Positions 23,701 through 35,309 of a DNA stretch of 64,000 bases are shown in pieces. This DNA comes from Micractinium sp. NFX-FRZ (taxonomy: Eukaryota; Chlorophyta; Trebouxiophyceae; Chlorellales; Chlorellaceae): positions 20,100 to 84,099 of the forward strand of contig JAPTJF010000273.1 in the NCBI GenBank assembly GCA_029339195.1, given 5' to 3'. Each line of letters opens with the position of its first letter. Positions within the stretch are counted from its first letter, which is position 1. A program made the translations under genes and the position numbers. Below the pieces are notes generated by a model that saw nothing but the letters and a program-made list of their open reading frames with translations, was not told the origin of the DNA and made no database searches.

Positions 23701-26700
23701 AAGGTATGATCTTCCGCATGACGCACAGGGCTGGAGCTGCTTTCGGCATGCAAGCTGCAGCAGGCAGGCCCCCGACTCACCCCGCTGAGCACTGGGCCCG
23801 AGCAGTCGGCCCACTGCTGGACGGCAGCGCCATAGGCCCACTCCTTGACAGTCGCTTGTTGCTCGGTGGTAAGAGCCGTGCCATTGGCAATGCCATTCAA
23901 TCCGCGGAAGTATTCCTCCGTCTGTGCGCAGGAAGGGCAGCCGGGGAGCGATTAATGATTGTTGGTTGGAGGCCGACAGGGGCAGGGGTGTGCAAGGCAA
24001 AGCGCTGCGGAAGGGGTGCACAACGTAGCTGCCATGGAGCCGCCGCATGCACGAACAGATGAGCTGCGCATTCCTTGGAGCTGCTGCATGTTGCATGAAT
24101 GCAAGCAGATTCAAACCCGCCTCCCGCTCACTAGAGCCGCTTACCCCGGGGTAGTAGCCATTTGTGAGGAAGTCCACGATGGTCCTCACCGCCAAGGGCA
24201 GCAGGGTGTACACAATCTGCTTCTCAGCTGTGAGCGCCGCAATCGCCCCCCAGCGGGCATTCTCCGCCTGCAGCACAGGCAGGAGGGGATGGCAGCAGCG
24301 GCGGCTCAAAAGGGCAGGCTGCCCTTCAGCACTTTTGACACGCATCACGGGAACGAGGTGAAGTTGTGCCAAGTGTGGGTGAGGGGTGCTGGGACGCCCC
24401 GTGCAGGACAAGCCGCGCATCGCAGGTCTGGAATCTTGTGCGCGCTGCTGGCTCCTTGGGGAGGTGCGCCCGTCCACCACCCCCTCTGCCAGCCTCACTC
24501 ACCGCCAACACATCATTGATGTAGCTGTCGGTGCCAATCTTCACAGCGGGGAATTCGTAGATGTCCCTTGCAAACGTGGGGGCAACGTGGTTGGTCAGGT
24601 AATCCTGGAGGTCACTCCACTGCTGGTCGGTGATGGCAGCCAGCTGTGGTGCCAGCGTGGGGTTGACAGCGTCGAAGTTTTGGCGAGACAGCTTCAGGAA
24701 CTGCGCCACAAACAGGCTGGCGGCAGGGTCCGCGACACTGCAGGGGAGCCGGGGCAGTTGCTGGGGTGCCTGAGAATGCGGCAGCACTGGCAGCACTGGC
24801 AAGGGCAAGCGGGCGCGAACCGGTGCAACCAAACCGACACATTTCCAGCAGCAGCAGAGCAGGCTGCAGGGCTGGCACGGCAAGGCGGCAGGCAAGCTCA
24901 CAAGGGAGTGGAGGCGTTGGTGGCTGCATCGAACCAAGCTGCAGCTGCTGCGGGGTCAAGCCCGCTGGGGACCTTGGACGGCGGGTTTGTGGCATTGTTT
25001 GCCTTCTTGCCCAGGTAATAGCACAGCTCAGGCTGGTGGCGCAGCTCCGAGAAGTCGACGTTGCTTGCGTTGATGGGCACGTAGAAGGTGGGGGCTGGGG
25101 CCTGGGGCAACCATGGTGGAAGTGGTGGCGTGGGTGGTGTGTTGGTGGGTAGGTGGGTGGGTGGGGTTCAAGGCGGGGACTCTTCGCCTTGAACCCCATC
25201 CATACCCTCGGAGGCAATATGCCAGGCAGGACGGCGGTATAGGGGGATGGGCGCTGCAGTCTTGGCGAATTGGACAGGGGTGGGCCGAGGGCAGCAGCAG
25301 GCGGCAATCCAGATTGCATCGACACGCAGCCCCTCACAGCGCCTTACCACGGAGCACTCGGCCCACTGAGTGATGAAGCCAGCTCCCATCCGCTCCTTGA
25401 TGTGAGCCAGGGCGCTGGGAAGCATGAGCGGGGTGATCTGCGGTCCCGCACGGGAGAAGCACAGACCTTGCAACAGCTCAGTGGGCATGCGGGGGGTGGT
25501 GCCTACAGCAAGACGCCAGGCTTGCTCAGTGTGTGTGTTGGGGGGGGGGCGACATGCGGTGGTGTGCCGCCAACAGTGTAAGCCAGCGGATGCCCGTGAA
25601 TGGTGCCTCCACATCGGCACCCAGCCACAACTCACAGGGGCCCGCTGCCACCCTTGATTGATGCCATGCACCCCTGGAGGCTCCCACCTTTTCCAGAGGA
25701 AGCGGCGGCGGCGATGTGGCGTTGACGATGGGTGCAGGGCCGGGTGCCTCGGGGGGCTTGACCATCCCCTTCAGGCCACTCAGGAACTGCTGGTAGGCTC
25801 TGCGGGCGCATGCGGTGAAGGGTACGGAGGTGTAGCTTGGCAGGCACGCCATGGGTGTTGCGGATGGGAGCAGACAGGCAGGCACAAGCGGACGGACACT
25901 GGAGTTTGCGCTGGGCACGGGGGCACTGCCTGCAAAGCACTGCTCCGACGGGCATGTGCCGCACCCTCCCTTAGCCCAGCCTGTAGACCCCCACACCCTC
26001 CCTCCCTCCGTCAAGGAGGCTCCCTCCCTTGCCTGTTGATGACAGTGAACTCGTCGGTGGGCTTGCAGCCGGCGCAGCTCTTCTCCTCGTCAAAGTTTTC
26101 AAAGGTGAAGTACTCGTAGCCGACCTGCAGAGGGGGTGGGGGCGGTGGTGCAGACCTTGCCGTGGTTTAGAGTACCAAGCAGGCGGCAGGGGCCGTGCGG
26201 AGGGGCGCCAACAAATGGGGGGGCAGGGGCTGGGTGCTGCCCTCGGAGGAGGCGGCGCATGGTGCATGGCGCATGAAGGGCAGCGTCGCCCTTCTGCCTC
26301 CCCTTCGCCAGCGCCCCGCTTGTCCACCCTGCCAGTCCACCGCTCAGCCCGGCGGCGTCCTGCCCTGCACCATACACTGCCCCGCCCCGTCCTACCCCAT
26401 CAAGCAGGCATGCACACACTGTGCCACGTATGTGATGTGAGCTGACGTGTCATTCTCCCTGCCGCCCCTCCCTCCTTGACACCCTCCCCTGAAACCCTGC
26501 CGCCCCGCCCACCTGGGTCCAGTTGGTGGTGAAGTTGATGTTGTAGCGGATCTCGGACACCTTGAAGACGTAGGGCCCCACCTCGGTGTATGAGGGGGGC
26601 TCCTCCCCCGCAATCCACTGCGGGGGAGGAGGGAGTGGGGGGATGGGAGGAGGGGAGGCGAATGGGCACGGGGTGCATGAGTGAGGGGATGCGTGAAGGG

Positions 26701-28618
26701 TGTGGGGCGCCAGCTGCCACCCGCACCCACAGCAGGGGTGGGCAGGCTGGGGAGGCGAAGGGGCTCTGGGTGCACTCGGGCGTGCCTGAGGGTCGTGAGG
26801 TGCAGGCTGGGCAGGCTGGGCTGGCGGCGATGCAGCAAGTACAAACCCGCAGTAGTGGGCATAATAGGAGCAGATGTCGGCACTGTTGGGCAGGCCAGGG
26901 CCAGGGCCAGGAGTGCAGGGGCAGCCGCTGCTGGGGAGCACGTCCACAACCAATCCAACAGGCGCCAGGTAACGCCAGGCTGCCAGCTCAGCGAGATCCC
27001 TCCCACCCTGCCTGCCACTGCCTTCTTACACACACTGCAATCTGTCACTCTGCTCTTTGCAGAAACAACCGGAGGGTCCACACCCATGCCGTGGTGGGAG
27101 ATTGAACTGGCTGCTCTCAGACTCCCACATTGGCGGCAGCATGCCAAGAGCCGGATGCCAGGTGCATGCGCACCCTTGGCCCGCCTTGATCTCCACCCAC
27201 AGCCACGCACGCAAACTGCGCCCCTCCGGTTGCCAGGCACCCGCCCACCTTGTCCACGTTTGTGATGTTGTAAAAGTAGTACCAGTTGTGGATGCCCGCG
27301 TCATCGCACTCCTGCCAGGGCTCCTTGTAGTCGTAGCAGTCGGTGCGGGGGGTGACCACCTGGGGGGCGGAGGGAGGGAGGGAGGGGGGCGGGGCAGGGC
27401 GGGGCAGGGTGAGTGAGGCGGGAAGGGCTAGTCTGGTTTGTGGATTAGGGGTCAGCGGCGAGGCACGAGGAGAGGGGAGAGGCAGGGGCCTGTAAGGGCG
27501 GGTGCAGTTGATGGCGGGGGAGGACGATTTGAAGGAGAGAGGGGCAGCTGGTGGCACGGGAGCGTCCGCCGGCAGGGCTGTGCAGCAGGGGCAGCAGGGG
27601 CACAGGGCATGGCAGACCCTTCCGCCGTCCATCCGTCCGCCCCCACCGCACCCGCGACCCGCAGGGGTGCCTTCAATCCTCTCCTCCCCGCCCCTCCCCC
27701 TCTCCCGGGCACCAGCTGACGCCCTGGCTTGCTGAACGGCACCCTCGTCCCCCCCCTGCCTCCCTTCCTCCCCCTCCCTCCCTCCCTCCCTCCCTCCCTC
27801 CCGCGGTCACCCACCCACCCCCACAGAGTTGACTCCCAGCTGGATGAGCGGGTCCACCACGAACATGGAGAGCACGGGGGCCACCCACCACAGGAGGCCG
27901 CAAGCCGCCACAAAGGCGGTGACGACGTACCGCTTGGTGGTGGACTCAGAGGGGTGCAGGTAGCTCCTGCGGGGCAAGGCGGGGCGGGCAGCAGGGCAGG
28001 GGGGGGCGGGGGGAGGCGGGGCGAGGTGAGGGCGGCGGAGGCGGCACCCACCTGAGGGTGGGCGCTCAGGGCGAGAAGCGGTTGCAATGGCGAGGGTGGT
28101 GGCGGCCAGGGGCGGGTGCTGGCGCTGGTTGACAGGCGAGCAGGCAGGCAGGGAGGCAGGCAGACGAACAGACAGGCTGGCAGATGACGGTGGTTGGGGG
28201 CGGGCGGGCATGAGGAGCGGGTGTGGCAATGAGGGCAGAGGCAAAGGCGCATGCGCAGGTCGAAATGCGAGGGCCTGAAGGATGTGCAATCATTTCCAAG
28301 TCTGTTGTGAGTTTGGGCAGTGCAGGCTTGCGCATACGCCCCCCCTACCAAACGCTGGCACCTGGCCGCCCCTCCCAACTGCCGCTGAGCCCACCAGCCG
28401 GCGCCCCGCCGTTGTACCCCTACTGCCGCGCCAGGTGCTTGCACCCACCTGGCCAGCGTATTAAGGCCGCCGTTCATAGGAGCGTTGACCTTCACCAGCT
28501 CGTCGATGTGGGGCGGCACGTAGTTGGCCCACTTGTACAGCCTGACAAGCGGGTTGCCGCTCCTGGGCGCAGCGTCGGCGGCGGCACCACGGGTGGCGCC
28601 CTCATCCTGCTCCGACAT
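17794..28618 (-). CDS. Giant CD36/LIMP-2 (scavenger receptor class B) family membrane protein
   Basis: Twenty-four exons with fully consistent phases give about 1249 aa: 28449-28618, 27825-27966, 27249-27359, 26513-26617, 26033-26124, 25688-25799, 25348-25437, 24902-25101, 24503-24737, 24145-24267, 23781-23921, 23323-23540, 22803-23089, 22372-22503, 21918-22057, 21499-21661, 21121-21252, 20858-20965, 20413-20541, 20107-20181, 19577-19789, 19046-19214, 18595-18694 and 17794-18156. A cytosolic N-terminus precedes TM1 (VVTAFVAACGLLWWVAP). CD36 signatures follow: WYYFYNITNVDK, YTEVGPYVFK, YEYFTFENFDEEKS, and near the C-terminus SVEPFTGMTMHAHKPYQ, then TM2 (ILAKTIMFWILMCGFPVSC) and a 150-aa acidic tail. 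Animal members are about 470-500 aa, so the lumenal domain is expanded by roughly 500 aa with many N-glycosylation sites. Family members bind or move lipids at the plasma or lysosomal membrane; that role here is inferred. Two introns use GC donors (after 26033 and 19046). Confidence 0.9.
19178..19430. repeat. Tandem copies of a CD36-gene exon edge inside the adjacent intron
   Basis: The exon start with its acceptor near 19178-19225 (GTAGTGCAGGGGGACTGC on +) is followed at about 19288-19332 by a diverged copy and near 19412 by a shorter third copy (GGTGGGTTCCCAG). The offsets are about 112 and 124 bp, separated by GGA/GGG-rich filler that is itself repeated. Confidence 0.85.
25163..25197. repeat. 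Intronic perfect inverted repeat (13-bp arms, 9-nt loop)
   Basis: GGGGTTCAAGGCG at 25163-25175 pairs exactly with CGCCTTGAACCCC at 25185-25197. It lies in an intron of the CD36-like gene. Confidence 0.9.
26600..26631. repeat. Perfect hairpin straddling a 3' splice site (13-bp arms, 6-nt loop)
   Basis: CTCCTCCCCCGCA at 26600-26612 pairs with TGCGGGGGAGGAG at 26619-26631. The acceptor junction of the CD36-like gene's fourth exon (exon start 26617 on the minus strand) falls in the loop, so one arm is coding and the other is intronic. Confidence 0.85.
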
Positions 28619-29044
28619 GATCGCGGTTGCTCAGCGGTAGATCAGCTTGCACTGCTGCAACAAGGCGGAAGGAGGGGCGGCCCGCCAAAACGGGGTGGCG
28701 GAACGGCGGTCAAGCCCCTTCGTCGCGAAGTGCCCATAACACGCTGCTGGCCTGTCCTGGGCACCACATGTGACTCGGTGAGTGCGAATTGATACCTACC
28801 ACTATCTGTCGATCTTCAAGACGAGCCAATCGGCATGTGCGGACCAGCTCCTGCCCAGGGGCCTCCAAGCCACCCGCCGTGGGACGACCGTGATCGCCAC
28901 CAGGGAAGGACAGTCGGGGTCAGATTCTGCGGGGAATGTGAACTTGCAAGGAGCGGAATGGGTGCTGAACTGTCATGCCAGCGAGGCAAGCATTCTCAAA
29001 GGGACGCTAGGGAGGCGGCGAGCTGTAATTGAGGCGACGGCGAG
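28619..29044. promoter_or_regulatory. Divergent promoter region between the CD36-like and DMT transporter genes
   Basis: The two start codons face away from each other over 426 bp. No TATA-like box is obvious. The arrangement allows shared regulation, but nothing in the sequence proves it. Confidence 0.4.
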
Positions 29045-31486
29045 ATGGTAGAACACGATGGGGAGCACCAGGGGAGGGAGGCATCCGTGTTTGAGCTCGA
29101 CCCGGCTCCAGAGCTGCGGCACCGCCCTCCTGCCCCGCTCTGGGCGTGGCTACTCCTGGTGGCAGCAGTGAGGATGCTTTGGGATGGGGAATTGCTGTCG
29201 TAGTGTCCCGTTCGCCTAGTATGTCGCTACCGGTGGTGGCGTCACCGCCACGCTGCCGCCGCCGCTCGCCTTTCCACAGGCCCCGCCGAGCCACTGATGC
29301 AGGTGACCGCTGTGTCGTCTGCTGGGGTGGTGTTCGCAAGACTCGTCGAGGTACCTGCCATCACGCTGGCCGCCTGGCGCCTCCAGCTGACGTCCGTATT
29401 CCTCGGCATCGGAGCCGCGATCAGCTGGCGGGGGATGCCAGCCGGCGACAGGCAGCGCACGCTGCAGCAGGTGCGCGCGCATTCCGGCCTACCGGTGCCC
29501 CCCGTGCACACACTTGCACCGCCTGTGGGCGCGCCACAGCTCAGCGCAGCTGCAGGCACTGCGAGCACCCGCTGCGCCGTCGTGCTGGGACCACCCTCTC
29601 CCCTCCCCCCGCTGCAGGGCGGCCTCCTGGCGGCCAGCGGCACCTGCCTGGCCTTTCACTTTGGCCTGTGGGTCTACTCTGTGGAGGCCACCAGCCTCAC
29701 ACACTCCCTTCTCTTTGTGTCGGCAACGCCCCTCTTCCTGGCCGGCGGCGCCTGGCTGCTGCGCAAGCCCATCTCCCGGGGGGAGCTGGGGGGCACGGCG
29801 GTGGGGGCGGTGGGAGCGGCGGTGCTGGCCACGGCTGCCGCACGACATGACGCTCAGGTGGGCCGCAGTGCAGCAACGGTGGGGGGCACATGGAGTGGCA
29901 GGCGTGGGGCAGGGGCGCGGTCTGGGAGCAGCCTGGAGCGCTTTCCGTCTCCCTCTCAGGCAACCGGGTAGGCTGGCGGATGCAGCTTGAACCCCTGTTT
30001 TGACTCTGCGCCGCTCATGCTGCGCCACCCACGCGGCTCCCATTCCGACCCTGCTCCTCAACCTGCGCCGCTCACGGCGTGCCATGTGTGCCGCTCCCAC
30101 CCCGCTGTCGGTGCATGCAGGTCACGCTGCGTGGCGACATGGCAGCGCTGGCCGCGTCGGGGTGCTTTGTCGGGTACCTGCTCATTGGGCAGCGGCTGCG
30201 CGCGTGGATGCCTGTCATGGTGTACGCATTCAGGTGGGCTGAGCAGCCTCTGCCGGCCACGGTGGGGGGTGCAGCCAGCAGCGGGCCGGCGCTGCCCCGA
30301 TGTGCCTGGTGCAGCAGGCAAGCCAGCGTCGCTGCTTGAAAGGGGTGTGCCCCAGACCCACTGCCCGCATCTCCCATCGCACCAACGGCAAGCCTGGCAG
30401 TCAGCAAACCCTCACAACAGTTTCACATCGTCTGTGGCCACCGCCCTGGCGCAGCGTGACTGGGTTGGCGGCGGCACAGCTGACGCTGGGGGCCCTGCTG
30501 TTTGAGGGCGCCAGCCTGACCGCCGTCGGCAAGCACGGCGTGTTTGGCTGGGCGGCCAGCACGCATTACCTGCCCTTTGTGCTCTACCTGGCAGTCGTTC
30601 CGGGCATCATCGGGCACACAGGTGCGCTGTTGGCTGGCCATGATCGATTGCTGGCGTCTGGTGCTTCCTACTGTCGCCTGCCGCCGCCGCCGAATCCAGG
30701 CACCGTTCTCTGCTGTCCAGTGCTGCACTGCGTGATGGGCCAGCCAGACGGGCGTGCCTGCTTTTCCTTGCCTGCCGTTCCCAGCTCACTCCCACCACAG
30801 GCAGCGCCCGCCCTGCCTCATGCCTCCCCTTGCTTCCCTGCATCCTGCTTGTGTCTGGCCTCCACTCCAGCACCCACCCTCTTACTTCATCCCCTTACAA
30901 GTCCCTCCCACTGACCCTCCCTCCACCCTCTCCCTCCCCTGTCCGGACCTCCACAGGCTTCAACACCCTCCTGAGGTACCTGGACCCCTTGGTAATCTCC
31001 CTGGCCTGCAACTTGGAGCCCCTGATTGGCAGCCTGCTGGGCTGGGCGGTCGGGGTGGTGGCCGCTCCCCACGCCTGGACCTATGTCGGCGGCGCTCTGA
31101 TCATGGCCTCGACAGCTGTCGTGTCGGTGGCCTCCCACCTGAGGGAGAAGCAGCAGGCCAGCCGGCAGACGGCGAGCCGTGAGATACAGCGCATCTTGTC
31201 GGGCACAGACGATGCAGAGGAGGGGGGAGATGGCGAGCTGCTGGGGCTGGTGGCGGAGCCAGGAGGGGCGTCCGGCTGGGCGGGCGGCAGCAGTAGCGGT
31301 GGCGGCGGTCAGGGCAGCGGCGGGAGAGGGTACAGCGGCGGTGGGCAGCGCAGCGGGAGGCAGCTCTTTGCAGGGCCGGCAGCAGCAGCAGCGGGTGGCG
31401 GCTCGGGAGGGTTGTGGTCCCAGCCGGCAGCAAAGGAGGGCGGCAGCGATCAAGGCGCTGAGAAGCGAGCGCCGCTGCCGCCGTAG
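29045..31486 (+). CDS. EamA-domain drug/metabolite transporter (DMT superfamily)
   Basis: Six exons (29045-29167, 29303-29470, 29618-29857, 30121-30233, 30455-30621, 30957-31486) in consistent phase give about 446 aa. The predicted protein has about ten hydrophobic helices in two EamA halves. The first half carries VSSAGVVFARLVEVPAITLAAWRL, the second GFNTLLRYLDPLVISLACNLEPLIGSLLGW; the conserved E-P-L/P-A-W-R pair is typical of EamA carriers. The 120-aa cytosolic tail is Gly/Ser/Ala-rich. Algal and plant relatives move metabolites, amino acids or nucleotide-linked substrates across the plasma or organelle membrane; the substrate cannot be inferred. The acceptor at 29302 was chosen over one at 29279 because only the former keeps the frame. 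The last codons and 3' UTR are duplicated near 50.4 kb. Confidence 0.88.
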
Positions 31487-31745
31487 CGCCCCTCCCGCCT
31501 GCCTGCGCCTGTGTTGTCAGAACTGCAACTTATGTCTTTTCAGCATCCTGCTTCAATCCCCTGCTCCTTTCTGATCAGTCATTCCTTTACAACATGATGA
31601 ATCATCGAGGCAAGTACGCTAGCCAAGATCACTTTCGAGTACCATGAGCTGTGTGCCAGCAGCAGCCGCTTGGCGCCGGTGCCGCCGCCTCGCCGGTGTT
31701 GCCGCCTCTGCAGCCTGCAGCCTGCGGCACCCCCGACTCCCCCTG
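31465..31745 (+). repeat. 3' end of the DMT gene, source copy of a dispersed duplication
   Basis: The segment holds the last codons, the TAG stop and about 260 bp of 3' UTR. It aligns with 50352-50625 in the same orientation with perhaps 85% identity by eye; shared blocks include GCCGCTGCCGCCGTAGCGCC and CAGCATCCTGCTTCAATCCC. The ends of similarity are fairly abrupt, and no poly(A) tract is seen at the second copy. Confidence 0.85.
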
Positions 31746-32186
31746 TCTGCTCCAATAACATTTTAAAGACCGAAGGTCCTGCTGCCAGCTGCAGGGAGGC
31801 GGCTGTCCAAGGTTGGGGGCCAGCTGCATGGCGGCTGTGACCACCATGTCTGCCTCGCCTGCTCGCTGGGGAATGGCAGGTCTGTCCGCCAGGCCTTCAG
31901 TGTGCACGGCTTCATGCACTGGGGCAGAGAGATCAGGAAGAGGGGAAGAGAGGACCGCTGCATGGAGAGGAAGGACAGGCTGGCGCACCACTGAGCGCTC
32001 CTGCCTGAAGACTCCTGTAGCCATCGACCTCCCAACCGTGGGCAGCAGCCAGTGATGGCCACAGCGGCCCAGCCTCCACGTTGAAGAGCGTCTCCGCCGG
32101 AGCGCGAGGGGCAAGGGGGCGTAACGCCACTCCAGAACGTGGAGACGCCGCTCCACAGGGGGGTGCTGGCTGGCAGCACCAAGGCA
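31487..32186. other. Intergenic region
   Basis: The first part is the 3' UTR of the DMT gene. The rest has no supported gene; an upstream exon of the next gene could be present but is not resolved. Confidence 0.4.
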
Positions 32187-35100
32187 ATGGCACACACCGG
32201 GGGCTGGCAGCTGCCGCCGCCGCCGGCGAGCCACCCGCCGGACGGCCTCGTCTGGCACACCGGCTTCAACATTTGGGATGGCTCCCCCCTCAATATGGTG
32301 CGCTGCACTCGTGGGATAGCGCGTCTGTGGTGCACCCTCTAGCAAGGGAGGGCCAGGTGTCTCCATCTGCGGGCCAGCCCAGCACCCACTTGGCGCTCGC
32401 TAGCCGGAGCGATGGCAGTGACAGCTGACGTCAGCTCACCCCTGCCGCACACTTTGCACCTGCGCCCTTGCCGCAGATGTTCCTTCCAACAAGCCAGCAT
32501 TGGTGCGCCGTCTTCCTCAAGCTGCTTCCAAGTGGACAGACTGTCGCTGTGCCTGTGATGAGCTCTGCCAGCCAGGCCGTGCTAGTGGCGGCGGCAGCGG
32601 CAGCCATGGAGGCCGTACCGATGGCGCACGCGCAGCAGGTGGTGCATGCGGCGCAGCTGGCTGCGGCGCGCCGACAGGCAGTTGCCTATGGTGGACATGC
32701 ACAGGCCGCGCCGCCTGTAGCAGCTCGTTCTTTGCAGCAACAGCAGAAGGAGTGGCAGCAGGAGCAGTCCGCGCCGCTGCAGGGGCAGCCATGGCAGGCG
32801 CCGCCACTGCCACCAGGGCAGCTGCAGATTCAAAAGCCTCCGCTGTCTCCAATGGAAAAGCAGCAGCAGCGACAGCAAGCGGGAGCGGGGTGCCGCCAGC
32901 ACCCAGCAGCTGCAGCAGTGGCTGCGCCCCCGGGGGCTGATCTGCAGGCTGTGCCAGGACGTGGGTGCAGCACCCACAAGCAGCCAGCAGCAGATGCGGC
33001 CGCGTCCCCAGCAGACGGCCTGGCACGGCCAGCGGGCAAGGCGGCGGACAGCTCACCGGGGGCTGCAGGTGGCGCGATTGCTGAGCCAATCCTTCCTGCA
33101 GCCCCCCACGCCACGAGCCCTTTGAAGCAGCTCAACATGCCGACAGTCGGGCCGCTCAAGCAGCAGCACCAGCAGCAGCGCCAGCGGAAGCAGAAGCAGT
33201 CAGTGAAGGAGGCAGCTGCCAGCCTGTGTGCCTCAAATGGTGGCCGCAAGCGCAAGCTAGACGAGGCAGCACGCCAGGAGCAGGAGCAGGAGCAAGCCAT
33301 GCCGCCGCCGGTGCCCATGCCTCCGCCACCAGCGCCTGCCAGAGGCGAAGTCCTGGCCTCTCCCGCACAGCACCAGCAGGCAAAGCAGGCAGGATGGAAG
33401 CCTGCTGAGGGATGTGCAGAAAAAGCAGACCACGGGCAGCCGCAGCCGCAGCCACAGCCACAGCAGCGGGCACATAGCTGGCTGAAGGCGCTGCAGCGGC
33501 GGCCGGGTGCATCCGCCCTGCAGACGGATGCCAGCGCTTGCGCTTGCGGGGCCGGGGCGACTGGCCTGAAGTGGCGCAAGCTGGCTCCCAGCACCCAACT
33601 GGCCGAAAATCCCAAGCCGCCAGACATGCCCCTTGCACCAACGGCCGCAGCGCAGCCGGCAGTTAGGCCTGCAGTACCGCTGATGCACCCGGCTGACAGC
33701 GAGGGTGCCAACAACAGCAGCACCTCGGCCCCTGGCTGCACTGCTGCCAGCGGCAGCAGTGGCGGTGGGGCAGCGCTGCAGAGGCTTTTGCGGCGCGTGC
33801 TGCGACCTGCCTCTGAGAAAGAGGAGCAGCAGCGGCAGCAGAGGGCGCAGGAGAAGGCTGCATCAGCGGCAGTCGTGCTACCAGGAGCAGGTGCTGGGCT
33901 GCCAGCCGCAGCAGCAGCGGCACCTGCAGCGGCGGCTGCGGTGGCAGCTTCGCCAGCGGGAGCGTCGGCTGGAGCCCTGCGAGGCCTGCCACCACCTCGG
34001 CCACCAGCTTCGGTGCAGCAGCCTGCGGCACTGCTGCCACCTGCCGTGCACCGTCCGCCAGAGCTTGCATCAGTGCTTCCCCAGGAGGTGAGGCCGTGCT
34101 GACGCCGCAGGTTGTGAGGTGTGAGCATGCTTGCTGCTGTGGGAGGCCTGAGCTATCATTGCTTGCTTGCACACTTTTTGAATTAATGAGCTCTGGCCCT
34201 GGTGCAGGGGGTGTCGCCACGGCAGGCGCTGCTCGCTGGTGTCCCAGAGTCCAGCCAGCAGCCACTGGTCTCTGTGGGTGCTACCAAACCGCAGCCGCCG
34301 CAGCCGCAGCCGCAGCAGCAGCTAGGGAAACATGAAGGAGCGGGGGAGCAGGGGGGAGAGCAGGAGCAGGAGCAGCGCAAGATTGCAGCGGCGCTGCAGG
34401 TCATCCGTGACCTGTTTGAGAGCTCGTCTGAGGAGGAAGGGGAGGGCGATCAGCCAGACCTGCTGCTGCTCAGGACAGGGCCGCCACCAGCGCCGCATCC
34501 TGCTGCTGCCACCGGCGCAGAGCCCTCGCCCGTGCTGCCAGCAGGCCCGCTGCTGGCTGCCTCCCTGCTTCCGACACCGGCAGCGGCGGGGGTAGCGACA
34601 GCGCGCCCCCAGGAGCCCACGGCTCTGCCAGCAGCCGGAGCCCCTGTCCACCAGGCAGCCCCTGCTGACACTTCCGGAGGATGGGACGTCGTTGCAGGGG
34701 CCTGGATCGCACCGCCCAACGCCCCGCCTGCAGCAGGCCCTCCTGCCCTGTTTGCACAGCAGCCTCGCGCTGGCAGGGTGAAGTGCCGGCTGGCTTGCAG
34801 CATGAAGGGTGTGCCGGCGCCAGCCGAGGTGGCAGCGCCAGCGGCAGCTTCCGTCGCCGGCAGCACCATCGACCTCAGTGCTGACGGAGGCACCTGGCTG
34901 GCACAGCATGGCGAGCGTGCTGCCAGCTGGCTGCGCCAGGCGAGGCAGCTGGCGGAGCACTGGGCTGAGCTGGTTGGGGAGCCGACCCACGAGCTTTGGC
35001 TGACAGATGCGGACAGCCAGGCACAGCTGTCGCTGCCACCGGCAGAAGCCAAGATCAGGCGCCAGAGCAAGGCCGTCAAGGCGCCCAGAAAGCGGGTGCC

Positions 35101-35275
35101 CCGCAAGCAGTCTCAGCAGCATGCGCAGGTTCCGCCACCGGTGGTGCAGGTGCACACCCTGCTTCAACAGCTGCAGCAGCTGCTGCCAGAGGTGCCGGTG
35201 CACTTGCTGCTGCAGCAGCTGCAGCACCCGCAGCAGCTCCCTGAGCAGCAGACCCAGGCGCTGTCCCACCCACCG

Positions 35276-35309
<34 letters not shown>

